From Crocinitomicaceae bacterium (GTDB taxonomy: Bacteria > Bacteroidota > Bacteroidia > Flavobacteriales_D > Crocinitomicaceae): 5,009 bases of DNA. The stretch spans positions 1 to 5,009 of the forward strand of contig JAHEMP010000190.1 of the NCBI GenBank assembly GCA_024643585.1, read 5' to 3'. Each line of letters starts with the position of its first letter. Position 1 is the stretch's first letter. This document shows, piece by piece, positions 1 through 5,009 of the stretch. Both the position numbers and the translations under genes were made by a program. The notes beneath the pieces were generated by a model. The model was not told the DNA's origin and made no database searches. It worked only from the letters and a program-made list of their open reading frames with translations.

Positions 1-636
1 TTCTGTGTAGGTAATTTGATATATTTTATCACCTAAAATTGTAATTCCTTCACCAAAATAATTGGCGTCAAGTCCTATCTTTTTTATAAAATTCCCTGTC
101 GCCAATTCAATTGGGCCTAACATCGTTCGACCCATCTTGCCTGGGTCCCCTGTAGATTCATAAAGAACTCCATTGTTCCACTCTAAACCTTGTGTAAAAT
201 TTGCTTGATTGTGGGGAAATGTTCTTTCGATTTTTAAATCCCACATTTCGGGAGTAATGTCAGAAACAATTCGGACCAATCTATCGTCAGAATATGTTTC
301 TCCATTTTTCAAGGTCGCAACCAAACTCAATGCTTTTGTTCCCAAACCATAAAACCCAGCATTAAACTGATAGGTAATTTTTCCCTTTGGATTGCTCCAG
401 GACTGAAAAACGCTGTCGTTGTAAATCAGGTCAATCTTACTAACATCTTCATTCAACACCTCAAATGCAACTGGGATAACGTCGTTCCATTTTGTTGCTA
501 AGTTGTCTTTGAATAAAAAACTTGCCGGAGACTCTTCCAAGGTCGAACCCACTCGATTGTTGTTTCGGACCATTGGAATTATTACCATTGAAGCAACTAC
601 TGCAACGATTAATCCAATAATTATATATTTTTTCAT
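1..636 (-). CDS. Glutaminyl-peptide cyclotransferase, plant-type beta-propeller family (C-terminus beyond window)
   Basis: I translated 212 codons from the ATG at 634-636 to the left edge with no stop, so the C-terminal part is missing. The family converts N-terminal glutamine of peptides and exported proteins to pyroglutamate, releasing ammonia. Family-typical segments are visible: TQGLEW at residues 148-153, YESTG at 159-163, a TG-x-x-x-KK blade turn at 180-186, and YFGEGIT followed by GDKIYQITY at 193-210. Residues 5-22 form one hydrophobic segment with no lipobox cysteine, suggesting a signal anchor that places the protein in the periplasm. Residues of about 35-130 precede the propeller and look like a separate beta-rich domain. 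The start codon overlaps the stop of the ytxJ-like gene by 4 nt (ATGA), which fixes the start and implies translational coupling. Family assignment is confident; the natural substrate is unknown. Confidence 0.9.
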   Translation of the reverse strand, partial: MKKYIIIGLIVAVVASMVIIPMVRNNNRVGSTLEESPASFLFKDNLATKWNDVIPVAFEVLNEDVSKIDLIYNDSVFQSWSNPKGKITYQFNAGFYGLGTKALSLVATLKNGETYSDDRLVRIVSDITPEMWDLKIERTFPHNQANFTQGLEWNNGVLYESTGDPGKMGRTMLGPIELATGNFIKKIGLDANYFGEGITILGDKIYQITYTE

Positions 637-1034
637 TGTTCTAAACTCTTTATTATTCGTCGCGCGCTGACCTCGCTGTGAGAAGCGTCATAACGAACCT
701 CTCCGTTCAAGAGAGCGATGGCTTGTGGGGACTGATGATAAACCCCCGTTTTTTCCGCGATTGCATTTGAAATTTCTCGATAATTCAATAAATCCAAATA
801 CCATACATTGATGTCTTCTTTATCTCCCGGCCAATCTTTTTCAAATTGTTTTTTGGTCATAGCCGAAACTCCGCAACGCGTGCTATGTTTGAATAAAACG
901 TGCTTTAATCCGGATCGATCTGCTAGTATTTCGTTTAGTTGATCCAAAGTCGTCAAACTTTTCCAATGCACATTAGCCAATGGAAGAGCACTGCTCGTTT
1001 TACTTTCTTCTTTATTTGATGAAAACCAACCCAT
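633..1034 (-). CDS. ytxJ: YtxJ-like bacillithiol-system redox protein (monothiol, thioredoxin-like)
   Basis: A 133-residue cytosolic protein matching the YtxJ/BrxC family (DUF2847), which has a thioredoxin-like fold and is linked to removal of bacillithiol from mixed disulfides on proteins. Family hallmarks seen are FKHSTRCGVS at residues 48-57, DLLNYREISN at 81-90, and YHQSPQAI at 99-106, whose proline 103 would be the cis-proline beside the active site. The active site is C54-G-V-S57, so only one thiol is present, as expected of a monothiol redoxin. The N-terminal 20 residues or so are Ser/Lys-rich and probably disordered. It starts 2 nt after the pheS stop and its own stop overlaps the next start by 4 nt, so it is the middle gene of an operon. 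Bacillithiol use is inferred from the family; no bsh biosynthesis gene lies in the window. Confidence 0.88.
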   Translation of the reverse strand: MGWFSSNKEESKTSSALPLANVHWKSLTTLDQLNEILADRSGLKHVLFKHSTRCGVSAMTKKQFEKDWPGDKEDINVWYLDLLNYREISNAIAEKTGVYHQSPQAIALLNGEVRYDASHSEVSARRIIKSLEQ

Positions 1035-1036
1035 AA

Positions 1037-2086
1037 TTATCCTGCTGTAAATTGCTTTAAGAAACGAATGTCATTTTCACTGTATAAACGCAAATCATTC
1101 ACCTTGTATTTCAGTTGTGCGATTCTTTCCACACCCATACCAAATGCAAAACCACTGTAAACCTTGGAGTCAATCCCGGATGCTTCTAAAACATTTGGGT
1201 CAACCATTCCACAACCTAAAATCTCAAGCCATCCTGTGTATTTGCAGACATTGCAACCTTTACTGTTGCAAATTGTGCATGACACGTCGACTTCGGCTGA
1301 TGGTTCCGTAAACGGGAAGTAAGAGGGTCTCAATCGGATTTGTGCTTTTTCTCCAAACACCTCTTTGGCAAAATAAAGAAGCGTCTGTTTCAAATCTGCA
1401 AAAGAAACTTTTTTGTCTATATATAGTCCCTCGATTTGATGAAAAAAGCAGTGTGCCCGTGCCGAAATTGCCTCATTTCTGTACACTCGACCTGGAGAAA
1501 TAGTACGTATAGGTGGTTTTTGATTTTCCATAACACGCACTTGAACAGAGGATGTGTGTGTCCGCAAAGCAATTTCCTCTTTACCTTTTTCAATGAAAAA
1601 GGTGTCCTGCATGTCTCTTGCTGGGTGTTCGGGCGGAAAATTCAAGGCAGAAAAGTTATGCCAATCGTCTTCAATTTCTGGACCTTCAGAAACATTGTAG
1701 CCGATTCGAGAGAAAATTTCAATTATTTCACTTCTTACCAAAGACAATGGGTGACGAGAACCGATATTCACATCTTCTGCTGGGCGACTTAAATCCAAAT
1801 TACTACCTAAGTCTTCTGTTTGTTCTAATTTCTCTTTGTGTTCAGCATAAACGGCTTCCAAGTCCATTCGGAGTTGGTTCAACAGTTGACCTGCTTCCTT
1901 CTTTTCTTCATTGGCCACTTCCTTTAAATCACCAAAAAGCTGTTTCATCACTCCTTTAGTACCCAAATAAGCAATTCGAAACGCCTCCAAAGCCTCGTGG
2001 CTTTTTACGGCCTCCGACTTCATTTTTTCTCGAATTTTTGAAATTTTTTCTTTCATTTTATCGTTCTTAACACCACCAAGTGACAT
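1037..2086 (-). CDS. pheS: Phenylalanine--tRNA ligase alpha subunit
   Basis: Catalytic alpha subunit of the cytosolic (alpha-beta)2 phenylalanyl-tRNA synthetase, which charges tRNA-Phe. The N-terminal residues of about 11-95 are charged and helical, consistent with the tRNA-binding coiled-coil arm. The class II core follows: motif 1 from HPLSLVRSEI (112-121) through the GPEIEDDWHNF segment (135-145), motif 2 around LRTHTSS (174-180) and GRVYRNE (199-205), the PFTEPSAEVDV segment (258-268), and motif 3 FAFGMGVERIA (313-323). Four cysteines at 270, 273, 278 and 281 form a C-x2-C-x4-C-x2-C cluster that could bind zinc. The length of 349 residues is normal. The annotated ATG adds ten residues before a second ATG at 2054-2056 (residue 11), where relatives usually begin; either could be the true start. 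No pheT is adjacent; the beta subunit must be encoded elsewhere. Confidence 0.97.
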   Translation of the reverse strand: MSLGGVKNDKMKEKISKIREKMKSEAVKSHEALEAFRIAYLGTKGVMKQLFGDLKEVANEEKKEAGQLLNQLRMDLEAVYAEHKEKLEQTEDLGSNLDLSRPAEDVNIGSRHPLSLVRSEIIEIFSRIGYNVSEGPEIEDDWHNFSALNFPPEHPARDMQDTFFIEKGKEEIALRTHTSSVQVRVMENQKPPIRTISPGRVYRNEAISARAHCFFHQIEGLYIDKKVSFADLKQTLLYFAKEVFGEKAQIRLRPSYFPFTEPSAEVDVSCTICNSKGCNVCKYTGWLEILGCGMVDPNVLEASGIDSKVYSGFAFGMGVERIAQLKYKVNDLRLYSENDIRFLKQFTAG

Positions 2087-2115
2087 TTTCTTCGTTATAA
2101 CTGTAACTTTTCTAT

Positions 2116-2140
2116 CTTGTTAGTTGTTTTAACCAACAAG
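2116..2140 (-). promoter_or_regulatory. Hairpin in the pheS leader
   Basis: Arms 2131-2140 and 2116-2125 form a 10-bp stem with one G-U wobble around a 5-nt loop (2126-2130), ending 29 nt before the pheS ATG. Read on the minus strand the first arm is CTTGTTGGTT and the second AACTAACAAG. No T-run follows on either strand, so it is not a standard intrinsic terminator. It may be a leader structure affecting pheS translation or stability, or a palindromic protein-binding site; the sequence does not decide between these. No T-box elements were recognised. Confidence 0.45.
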
Positions 2141-2209
2141 TAGTAATGTTTGCGAAGTTAAAGATTTTGAGGAAATTGTCATTCCTTAATGGAATTTTAA
2201 AAAATAGTT

Positions 2210-2217
2210 TATCTTTG
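2210..2217 (+). promoter_or_regulatory. Bacteroidota-type -7 promoter element for the lipoprotein pair
   Basis: TATCTTTG is a perfect match to the TAnnTTTG -7 consensus known for the primary sigma factor of Bacteroidota. It lies 23 nt before the ATG at 2241, which would give a leader of roughly 15-20 nt. A matching -33 TTTG is not obvious at the usual 19-21 nt spacing (TAAT occupies about that place). The leader between the element and the start is A/T-rich and lacks a Shine-Dalgarno sequence, as is usual in this phylum. Confidence 0.65.
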
Positions 2218-2240
2218 GTCGCACTGATTTAAAATTTAAA

Positions 2241-2624
2241 ATGAAAAAATCGCTTTATACAACAATGATCTTTGGCCTAATGGCGCTTTCTATTGGGTTT
2301 TTACAATCTTGTAAAAACAAAGATCCTTCATTTGCTAAGGTTTATGTCCGAAGCAGCAATGATCAATTGGTTGAAGGTGCTAAGGTTATAATTATTGGTG
2401 ACATTGAAAATGCTACTAAAACTTTTCCATACGTTGATACCCTTTTGACAAATTCTTCAGGGTTTGCTCAATTCCCAATGGAAGAATATTTCACTGAAGC
2501 CGGTGAGGAGAATCCAGTAGGCGTTTTCGACATAATTGTGAAAAAAGGCGCTGACTATGGAGAAGGATATGGCTTTAGAGTTCGTATTCATAACACATCT
2601 GTGAAAACAGTTCATTTCGATTAA
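2241..2624 (+). CDS. Small lipoprotein with a carboxypeptidase-regulatory-like beta-sandwich, copy A
   Basis: A 127-residue predicted lipoprotein. The N-terminus is MKKS, then a hydrophobic stretch and a lipobox ending LQSC, so the lipidated cysteine would be C24; the mature protein is about 104 residues. The segment AKVYVRSSNDQLVEGAKV (32-49), a DT(L)xTNSSGFAQF turn (66-78) and a later DIIVKKG strand (97-103) resemble the prealbumin-like CarboxypepD_reg fold, in which a variable loop precedes a glycine-containing return strand. I do not recognise a named family. C24 is followed by KNKD, which lacks the paired acidic residues of the lipoprotein surface-export signal described in Capnocytophaga, so a periplasm-facing location is slightly favoured. 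It is the first gene of a pair, 12 nt upstream of a paralogue, and is served by the promoter at 2210-2217. Function unknown. Confidence 0.82.
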   Translation: MKKSLYTTMIFGLMALSIGFLQSCKNKDPSFAKVYVRSSNDQLVEGAKVIIIGDIENATKTFPYVDTLLTNSSGFAQFPMEEYFTEAGEENPVGVFDIIVKKGADYGEGYGFRVRIHNTSVKTVHFD

Positions 2625-2636
2625 AACATTAACATC

Positions 2637-3014
2637 ATGAAAAAATATTCATTTCTACTTTTAGCTGCATTTTTCAGCCTTACCATTGTTGCTTCTTTGG
2701 GTTGCAATAAAAAGAAAGACACTATTGCAAAAATATACGTTAGAAACTCCGATAACGCTTTGGTATCAGGGGCTAAGGTTGTTTTGTACGGCGAGTCATC
2801 AGAGCCAGGACAGCAAGGAAAAGTTAATCTTTCGGATACTACCATTAGCAATTCTGCGGGAGAAGCTATTTTCAATTTAAATGACGTTTATCAGAAAGGT
2901 CAAGCAGGTGTTGCCGTATTAAACATCGCTGCTAAATCTGGAACGGCAACTGGAACGGGAATCATTAAAGTTGTTGAAGAAGTTACAAGCGAAGAAACAG
3001 TGTTTATTCAATAA
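2637..3014 (+). CDS. Small lipoprotein with a carboxypeptidase-regulatory-like beta-sandwich, copy B
   Basis: A 125-residue predicted lipoprotein, paralogous to the gene 12 nt upstream. The signal peptide starts MKKYSFLLLAAFF and ends in the lipobox SLGC, giving lipidated C23 followed by NKKKD. The best conserved stretch is AKIYVRNSDNALVSGAKV (31-48), against AKVYVRSSNDQLVEGAKV in copy A; a DTTISNSAGEAIFNL turn (67-81) also aligns. Between these blocks and in the C-terminal third the two have diverged, so the duplication is old. The A-rich leader has no Shine-Dalgarno site. It is the last gene of the unit, with a strong terminator starting 22 nt after its stop. The function is unknown; a single Ig-like or transthyretin-like envelope domain with a binding or structural role is the likeliest reading. 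Confidence 0.82.
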   Translation: MKKYSFLLLAAFFSLTIVASLGCNKKKDTIAKIYVRNSDNALVSGAKVVLYGESSEPGQQGKVNLSDTTISNSAGEAIFNLNDVYQKGQAGVAVLNIAAKSGTATGTGIIKVVEEVTSEETVFIQ

Positions 3015-3035
3015 ATAAACTTCAAATAGAAATTC

Positions 3036-3062
3036 AAAGGCGGTCATTTGATCGCCTTTTTT
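3036..3062 (+). terminator. Rho-independent terminator after the lipoprotein pair
   Basis: AAAGGCGGTC (3036-3045) pairs with GATCGCCTTT (3050-3059) as a 10-bp stem with one G-U pair and an ATTT loop, followed directly by more T (3060-3062, then GTTTTT). It lies between two convergent genes and could weakly stop minus-strand transcription too, but the T-run in that direction is only the three bases of the stem arm. Confidence 0.9.
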
Positions 3063-3066
3063 GTTT

Positions 3067-3744
3067 TTAATTTTCAAACCGCTTCACATTAAAGCGTACA
3101 AACAAATCCTCTTTGAACCAACCTCCTTCTCGCGCACCTTTGATAGCTTCAGCATGAAAACGCTGCGTATAAGCAAAATCCTTCGCATGTTCTATGTTGT
3201 CCCATACGCTAAACGTAATGGGGTGTGAAAAATGCCATTCTCCCATTCCTGCTGAAAAAAGACGCCCTTTTGCGTTTTTAAGGCTTTCATTTACTGGATC
3301 TACATGCTTCCAGAAACTCGGAATGTTTCTAAACTTAAGTTTTGCTCTTGTCAAAATGGCAACTGGTCCTTCGCTTTCCGCATTTACAGGAATAGTTGGA
3401 TAGGGATTTTTCCCATCCCAAATTCCACGCGATTGAAATGGGTCCATTTCTAAAACGACTTGCTTATGGGAAAGTTTTTGAAATTGCCGGTGGAAAAAAT
3501 TGGATTCAAAAAAACTTTTCGCTGCATTTTCGTTTTCCCAAACGCCAAGTAGAGCATATTGCCCCCAATTAGGATTGCGTGAAAACCCCAGTCCAGCACC
3601 TGTTCCTAGAAGCTTTCCAACCAACATTCCATCCCCCTTTACCTTGTGAAACTTTGAGATGCCCATTAAGCTAAAGGCTAAAAAACGCCTCCATAAACCA
3701 TCTATTTGATAAAAATTTACTGTTGTAAGTGTATTTTCTGTCAT
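3067..3744 (-). CDS. CrtA-family (spheroidene monooxygenase-like) protein
   Basis: A 225-residue protein without signal peptide, resembling the CrtA family. In purple bacteria CrtA is a heme-containing oxygenase that adds keto groups to acyclic carotenoids. Family-like segments are RRFLAFSLMG (19-28), KLLGTGAGLGFSRNPNW (44-60), ALLGVWEN (64-71), GPVAILTRA (126-134), FWKHVDPVN (144-152), GMGEW (166-170), TFSVWDN (177-183), and FHAEAIKGAREGGWF (196-210) followed by EDLFVRF. The two halves look like an internal duplication: GVWENENAAKSFF (67-79) and SVWDNIEHAKDFA (179-191) align, which fits two fused ferredoxin-like dimeric alpha/beta-barrel units. Its ATG overlaps the exonuclease stop by 4 nt (ATGA), so it is the second gene of that transcript. 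No carotenoid gene is in the window, so a carotenoid substrate is not supported here; many such proteins in non-phototrophs may act on something else. Confidence 0.8.
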   Translation of the reverse strand: MTENTLTTVNFYQIDGLWRRFLAFSLMGISKFHKVKGDGMLVGKLLGTGAGLGFSRNPNWGQYALLGVWENENAAKSFFESNFFHRQFQKLSHKQVVLEMDPFQSRGIWDGKNPYPTIPVNAESEGPVAILTRAKLKFRNIPSFWKHVDPVNESLKNAKGRLFSAGMGEWHFSHPITFSVWDNIEHAKDFAYTQRFHAEAIKGAREGGWFKEDLFVRFNVKRFEN

Positions 3745-4460
3745 GTTGAAAAAACGATGTCTCCTTCGTCAACAAGGTTTTCACCTTTCATTCGAAGGAA
3801 CAGTTGTATTAAAGCTACAACATCTTTCTCGCAATAAAGTTTAATTCTATCTAAATCATTTTCTTCGTAATAGACTCTTGCAACATCTGCGCCTGAAATA
3901 TCATCCTTTGGTGTAGGGATTTTAAAAACATGACAAAGTAAGGCCAAGGAGGTATATGCTTTGAAATCTCCAAATTTCCAAAGCTCCATCGTGTCAAGAT
4001 GTGGTATTTCCCAAGGCTTCTTTCCTGCTAAATCCAAAATGTCTGGAATTCTTATTCCATTGATAAGCATTCTACGACAGATGTAAGGAAAATCAAATTC
4101 TTTAGCATTATGGCCACATAGTATAGGAAACCGAGACCCACTTTCTTCAACTAAAGATTTGAATTGTTTCAACAAGGTTTCCTCATCATGGTGAGCAAAA
4201 CTCTTCATTCTAATTTCTCGTCCAGTTCGAGTTTCGTGAACAAAACCGACCGAAATACACACTATTTTGCCAAATTCAGCAAAAATACCGCCTCTTTCAT
4301 CCCAAATGGTGCTATAATCCTTTTCCTCCGTTTTCTGGAATCTCGTTTTCAATTCAAACAAATACTTGGCTTCAGCATCCAAATCCTCATACTTATATAC
4401 TTGTGGCGTGGTTTCTATGTCAAGAAAAAGGATTTTCTCAACGGGTATCTTTTCTAGCAT
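3741..4460 (-). CDS. 3'-5' exonuclease, DEDDy type, related to the PolB exonuclease domain
   Basis: A 239-residue stand-alone exonuclease of the RNase H-like fold. All catalytic motifs are present: Exo I FLDIET (residues 12-17, acidic D14 and E16), Exo II GHNAKEFDFPYI (116-127, D123), and Exo III YCEKD (Y209, D213), the tyrosine placing it in the DEDDy subgroup. Other family-like segments are GKIVCISVGF (64-73) and HLDTMELWKFGDFKAYTSLALLCHVFKIP (154-182 region). It would remove nucleotides from 3' ends with two metal ions; whether its substrate is DNA or RNA cannot be seen. No polymerase domain is attached. The start at 4458-4460 places the Exo I motif 11 residues in, as expected. Its stop overlaps the CrtA-like start by 4 nt, so it leads a two-gene transcript. 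Confidence 0.92.
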   Translation of the reverse strand: MLEKIPVEKILFLDIETTPQVYKYEDLDAEAKYLFELKTRFQKTEEKDYSTIWDERGGIFAEFGKIVCISVGFVHETRTGREIRMKSFAHHDEETLLKQFKSLVEESGSRFPILCGHNAKEFDFPYICRRMLINGIRIPDILDLAGKKPWEIPHLDTMELWKFGDFKAYTSLALLCHVFKIPTPKDDISGADVARVYYEENDLDRIKLYCEKDVVALIQLFLRMKGENLVDEGDIVFST

Positions 4461-4535
4461 AATAAAATTAGTTGTTACTTGAAGATAGGGAAAAATTGCG
4501 GAAGTAAATAAAAAAACCCGATTTTTGTTCTCAAT
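4461..4535. promoter_or_regulatory. Divergent promoter spacer between the exonuclease and methionine sulfoxide reductase genes
   Basis: This 75-nt AT-rich spacer must hold start signals for both directions. On the minus strand TATCTTCA (4480-4487) partly matches the TAnnTTTG -7 element, 20 nt before the exonuclease ATG. On the plus strand GATTTTTG (4520-4527) is an imperfect match with a TTG about 21 nt upstream (4496-4498); it would give an almost leaderless transcript for the gene at 4536. Neither is strong. No Shine-Dalgarno site or hairpin was seen. Confidence 0.35.
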
Positions 4536-5009
4536 ATGGCAGAGGAACTTATTATAGCAAATGGCAACAAGGAAGAGGCATATAAAACATTGCTTCCACA
4601 GATAAAATCACTAGTACAAGGAGAATCCGATCTAGTAGCAAACACTGCAAATATAGTATCCGCCCTAAAAGAAACTTTCGGCTTTTTTTGGGTTGGCTTC
4701 TACTTCGTTAAAGAGACTCATTTGGTGTTAGGCCCGTTTCAAGGTCCAATTGCTTGCACGAGGATTTCAAAAGGGAAAGGTGTGTGCGGAACCTCATGGG
4801 CGAAAAAAGAAACAATTATAGTTCCAGATGTGGATGCTTTTCCAGGGCATATAGCCTGCAGTTCTGCTTCAAAAAGTGAAATTGTCATCCCAATACTACT
4901 TAATGGAGAAGTTGTTGCTATTTTAGATGTCGATAGCGATCATTTAAACGATTTCGATTCAATTGATAAAATTTATTTAGAAGAACTTGCCTTATGCGTT
5001 TCGGAATTG
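4536..5009 (+). CDS. msrC: Free methionine-(R)-sulfoxide reductase, GAF domain (C-terminus cut by window)
   Basis: I translated 158 codons from the ATG at 4536-4538 to the right edge without a stop; the family is about 150-165 residues, so little is missing. This cytosolic GAF-domain enzyme reduces free methionine-(R)-sulfoxide using thioredoxin or a similar donor. The diagnostic region is present: FFWVGFY (50-56), LGPFQGPIAC (65-74), GKGVCGTSW (80-88), VPDVDAFPGHIACSSASKSE (96-115) and VAILDVDSD (127-135). Three cysteines, C74, C84 and C108, have the same spacing (10 and 24) as C84, C94 and C118 of the E. coli enzyme, where the last is catalytic and the others resolve the disulfide. The usual CDSAS is CSSAS here, a mild change beside the catalytic cysteine. 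It is transcribed divergently from the exonuclease pair. Confidence 0.93.
   Translation, partial: MAEELIIANGNKEEAYKTLLPQIKSLVQGESDLVANTANIVSALKETFGFFWVGFYFVKETHLVLGPFQGPIACTRISKGKGVCGTSWAKKETIIVPDVDAFPGHIACSSASKSEIVIPILLNGEVVAILDVDSDHLNDFDSIDKIYLEELALCVSEL

Noticed and set aside
1117..1959. Several open frames on the plus strand across pheS (1117-1311, 1436-1792, 1618-1959).
   Set aside because: They lie antisense within a confidently identified conserved gene, have no recognisable protein features, and overlap one another.
2129..2182. A 17-residue open frame on the minus strand in the pheS leader, whose stop falls at the pheS leader hairpin, resembling an attenuator leader peptide.
   Set aside because: It contains no phenylalanine codons, the hairpin lacks a T-run, and there is no alternative terminator stem, so a Phe-attenuation mechanism is not supported.
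2621..2880. Open frames antisense to (2621-2875) and in another frame of (2686-2880) the second lipoprotein gene.
   Set aside because: The sense frame has a clear lipobox and a paralogue next door; the others have neither homology nor start context.
3194..3403. A plus-strand open frame across the CrtA-like gene.
   Set aside because: It is the antisense shadow of a gene with clear family motifs.
4164..4457. A plus-strand open frame opposite the start of the exonuclease gene.
   Set aside because: The minus-strand frame carries the complete DEDDy motifs; the antisense frame has low-complexity Ser/Phe composition typical of a shadow.
4505..4527. A-run followed by CCCG and a T-run, which looks like a small terminator stem.
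   Set aside because: The stem would be only about five A-T pairs with no G-C core, far too weak for an intrinsic terminator.
1..5009. Search by eye for CRISPR repeats, insertion-sequence ends, tRNA genes and toxin-antitoxin or defence modules.
   Set aside because: No regularly spaced direct repeats, transposase motifs, tRNA-like cloverleaf or defence-type domain was seen. The DEDDy exonuclease is a common stand-alone gene and is not evidence of a defence system by itself.

Overview
The window looks like chromosomal DNA from a member of the Bacteroidota, probably order Flavobacteriales. The reasons are AT-rich DNA, starts preceded by A-rich leaders instead of clear Shine-Dalgarno sites, a TAnnTTTG-type -7 promoter element (TATCTTTG at 2210-2217), a bacillithiol-type YtxJ redoxin, a plant-type glutaminyl cyclase, and pheS with no adjacent pheT. 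The genus cannot be fixed from this sequence. No mobile element, CRISPR array, tRNA or rRNA gene was seen.

Layout. Positions 1-2086 hold a minus-strand run of three tightly packed genes, read pheS (phenylalanyl-tRNA synthetase alpha) -> ytxJ-like redoxin -> glutaminyl-peptide cyclotransferase, the last cut by the left edge. The gaps are 2 nt and then a 4-nt ATGA overlap, so this is almost certainly one transcript. A 154-nt divergent intergenic region (2087-2240) contains a 10-bp hairpin in the pheS leader and the promoter of two plus-strand genes (2241-2624 and 2637-3014). These encode paralogous small lipoproteins with one predicted beta-sandwich-like domain each. A strong hairpin terminator (3036-3062) lies between them and the next, convergent pair.

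Positions 3067-4460 (minus strand) hold a DEDDy 3'-5' exonuclease related to the PolB exonuclease domain, followed with an ATGA overlap by a protein of the spheroidene monooxygenase (CrtA) family. A 75-nt divergent spacer separates this pair from a plus-strand gene at 4536 for a GAF-domain free methionine-(R)-sulfoxide reductase, cut by the right edge.

How the genes relate. Most of this is housekeeping or envelope function: tRNA charging, thiol redox repair (ytxJ and the methionine sulfoxide reductase), N-terminal pyroglutamate formation on exported proteins, and a DNA or RNA exonuclease. The least understood parts are the paralogous lipoprotein pair and the CrtA-like protein coupled to the exonuclease with no carotenoid genes in view. 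I do not see convincing evidence for a wholly new defence or mobile system here.
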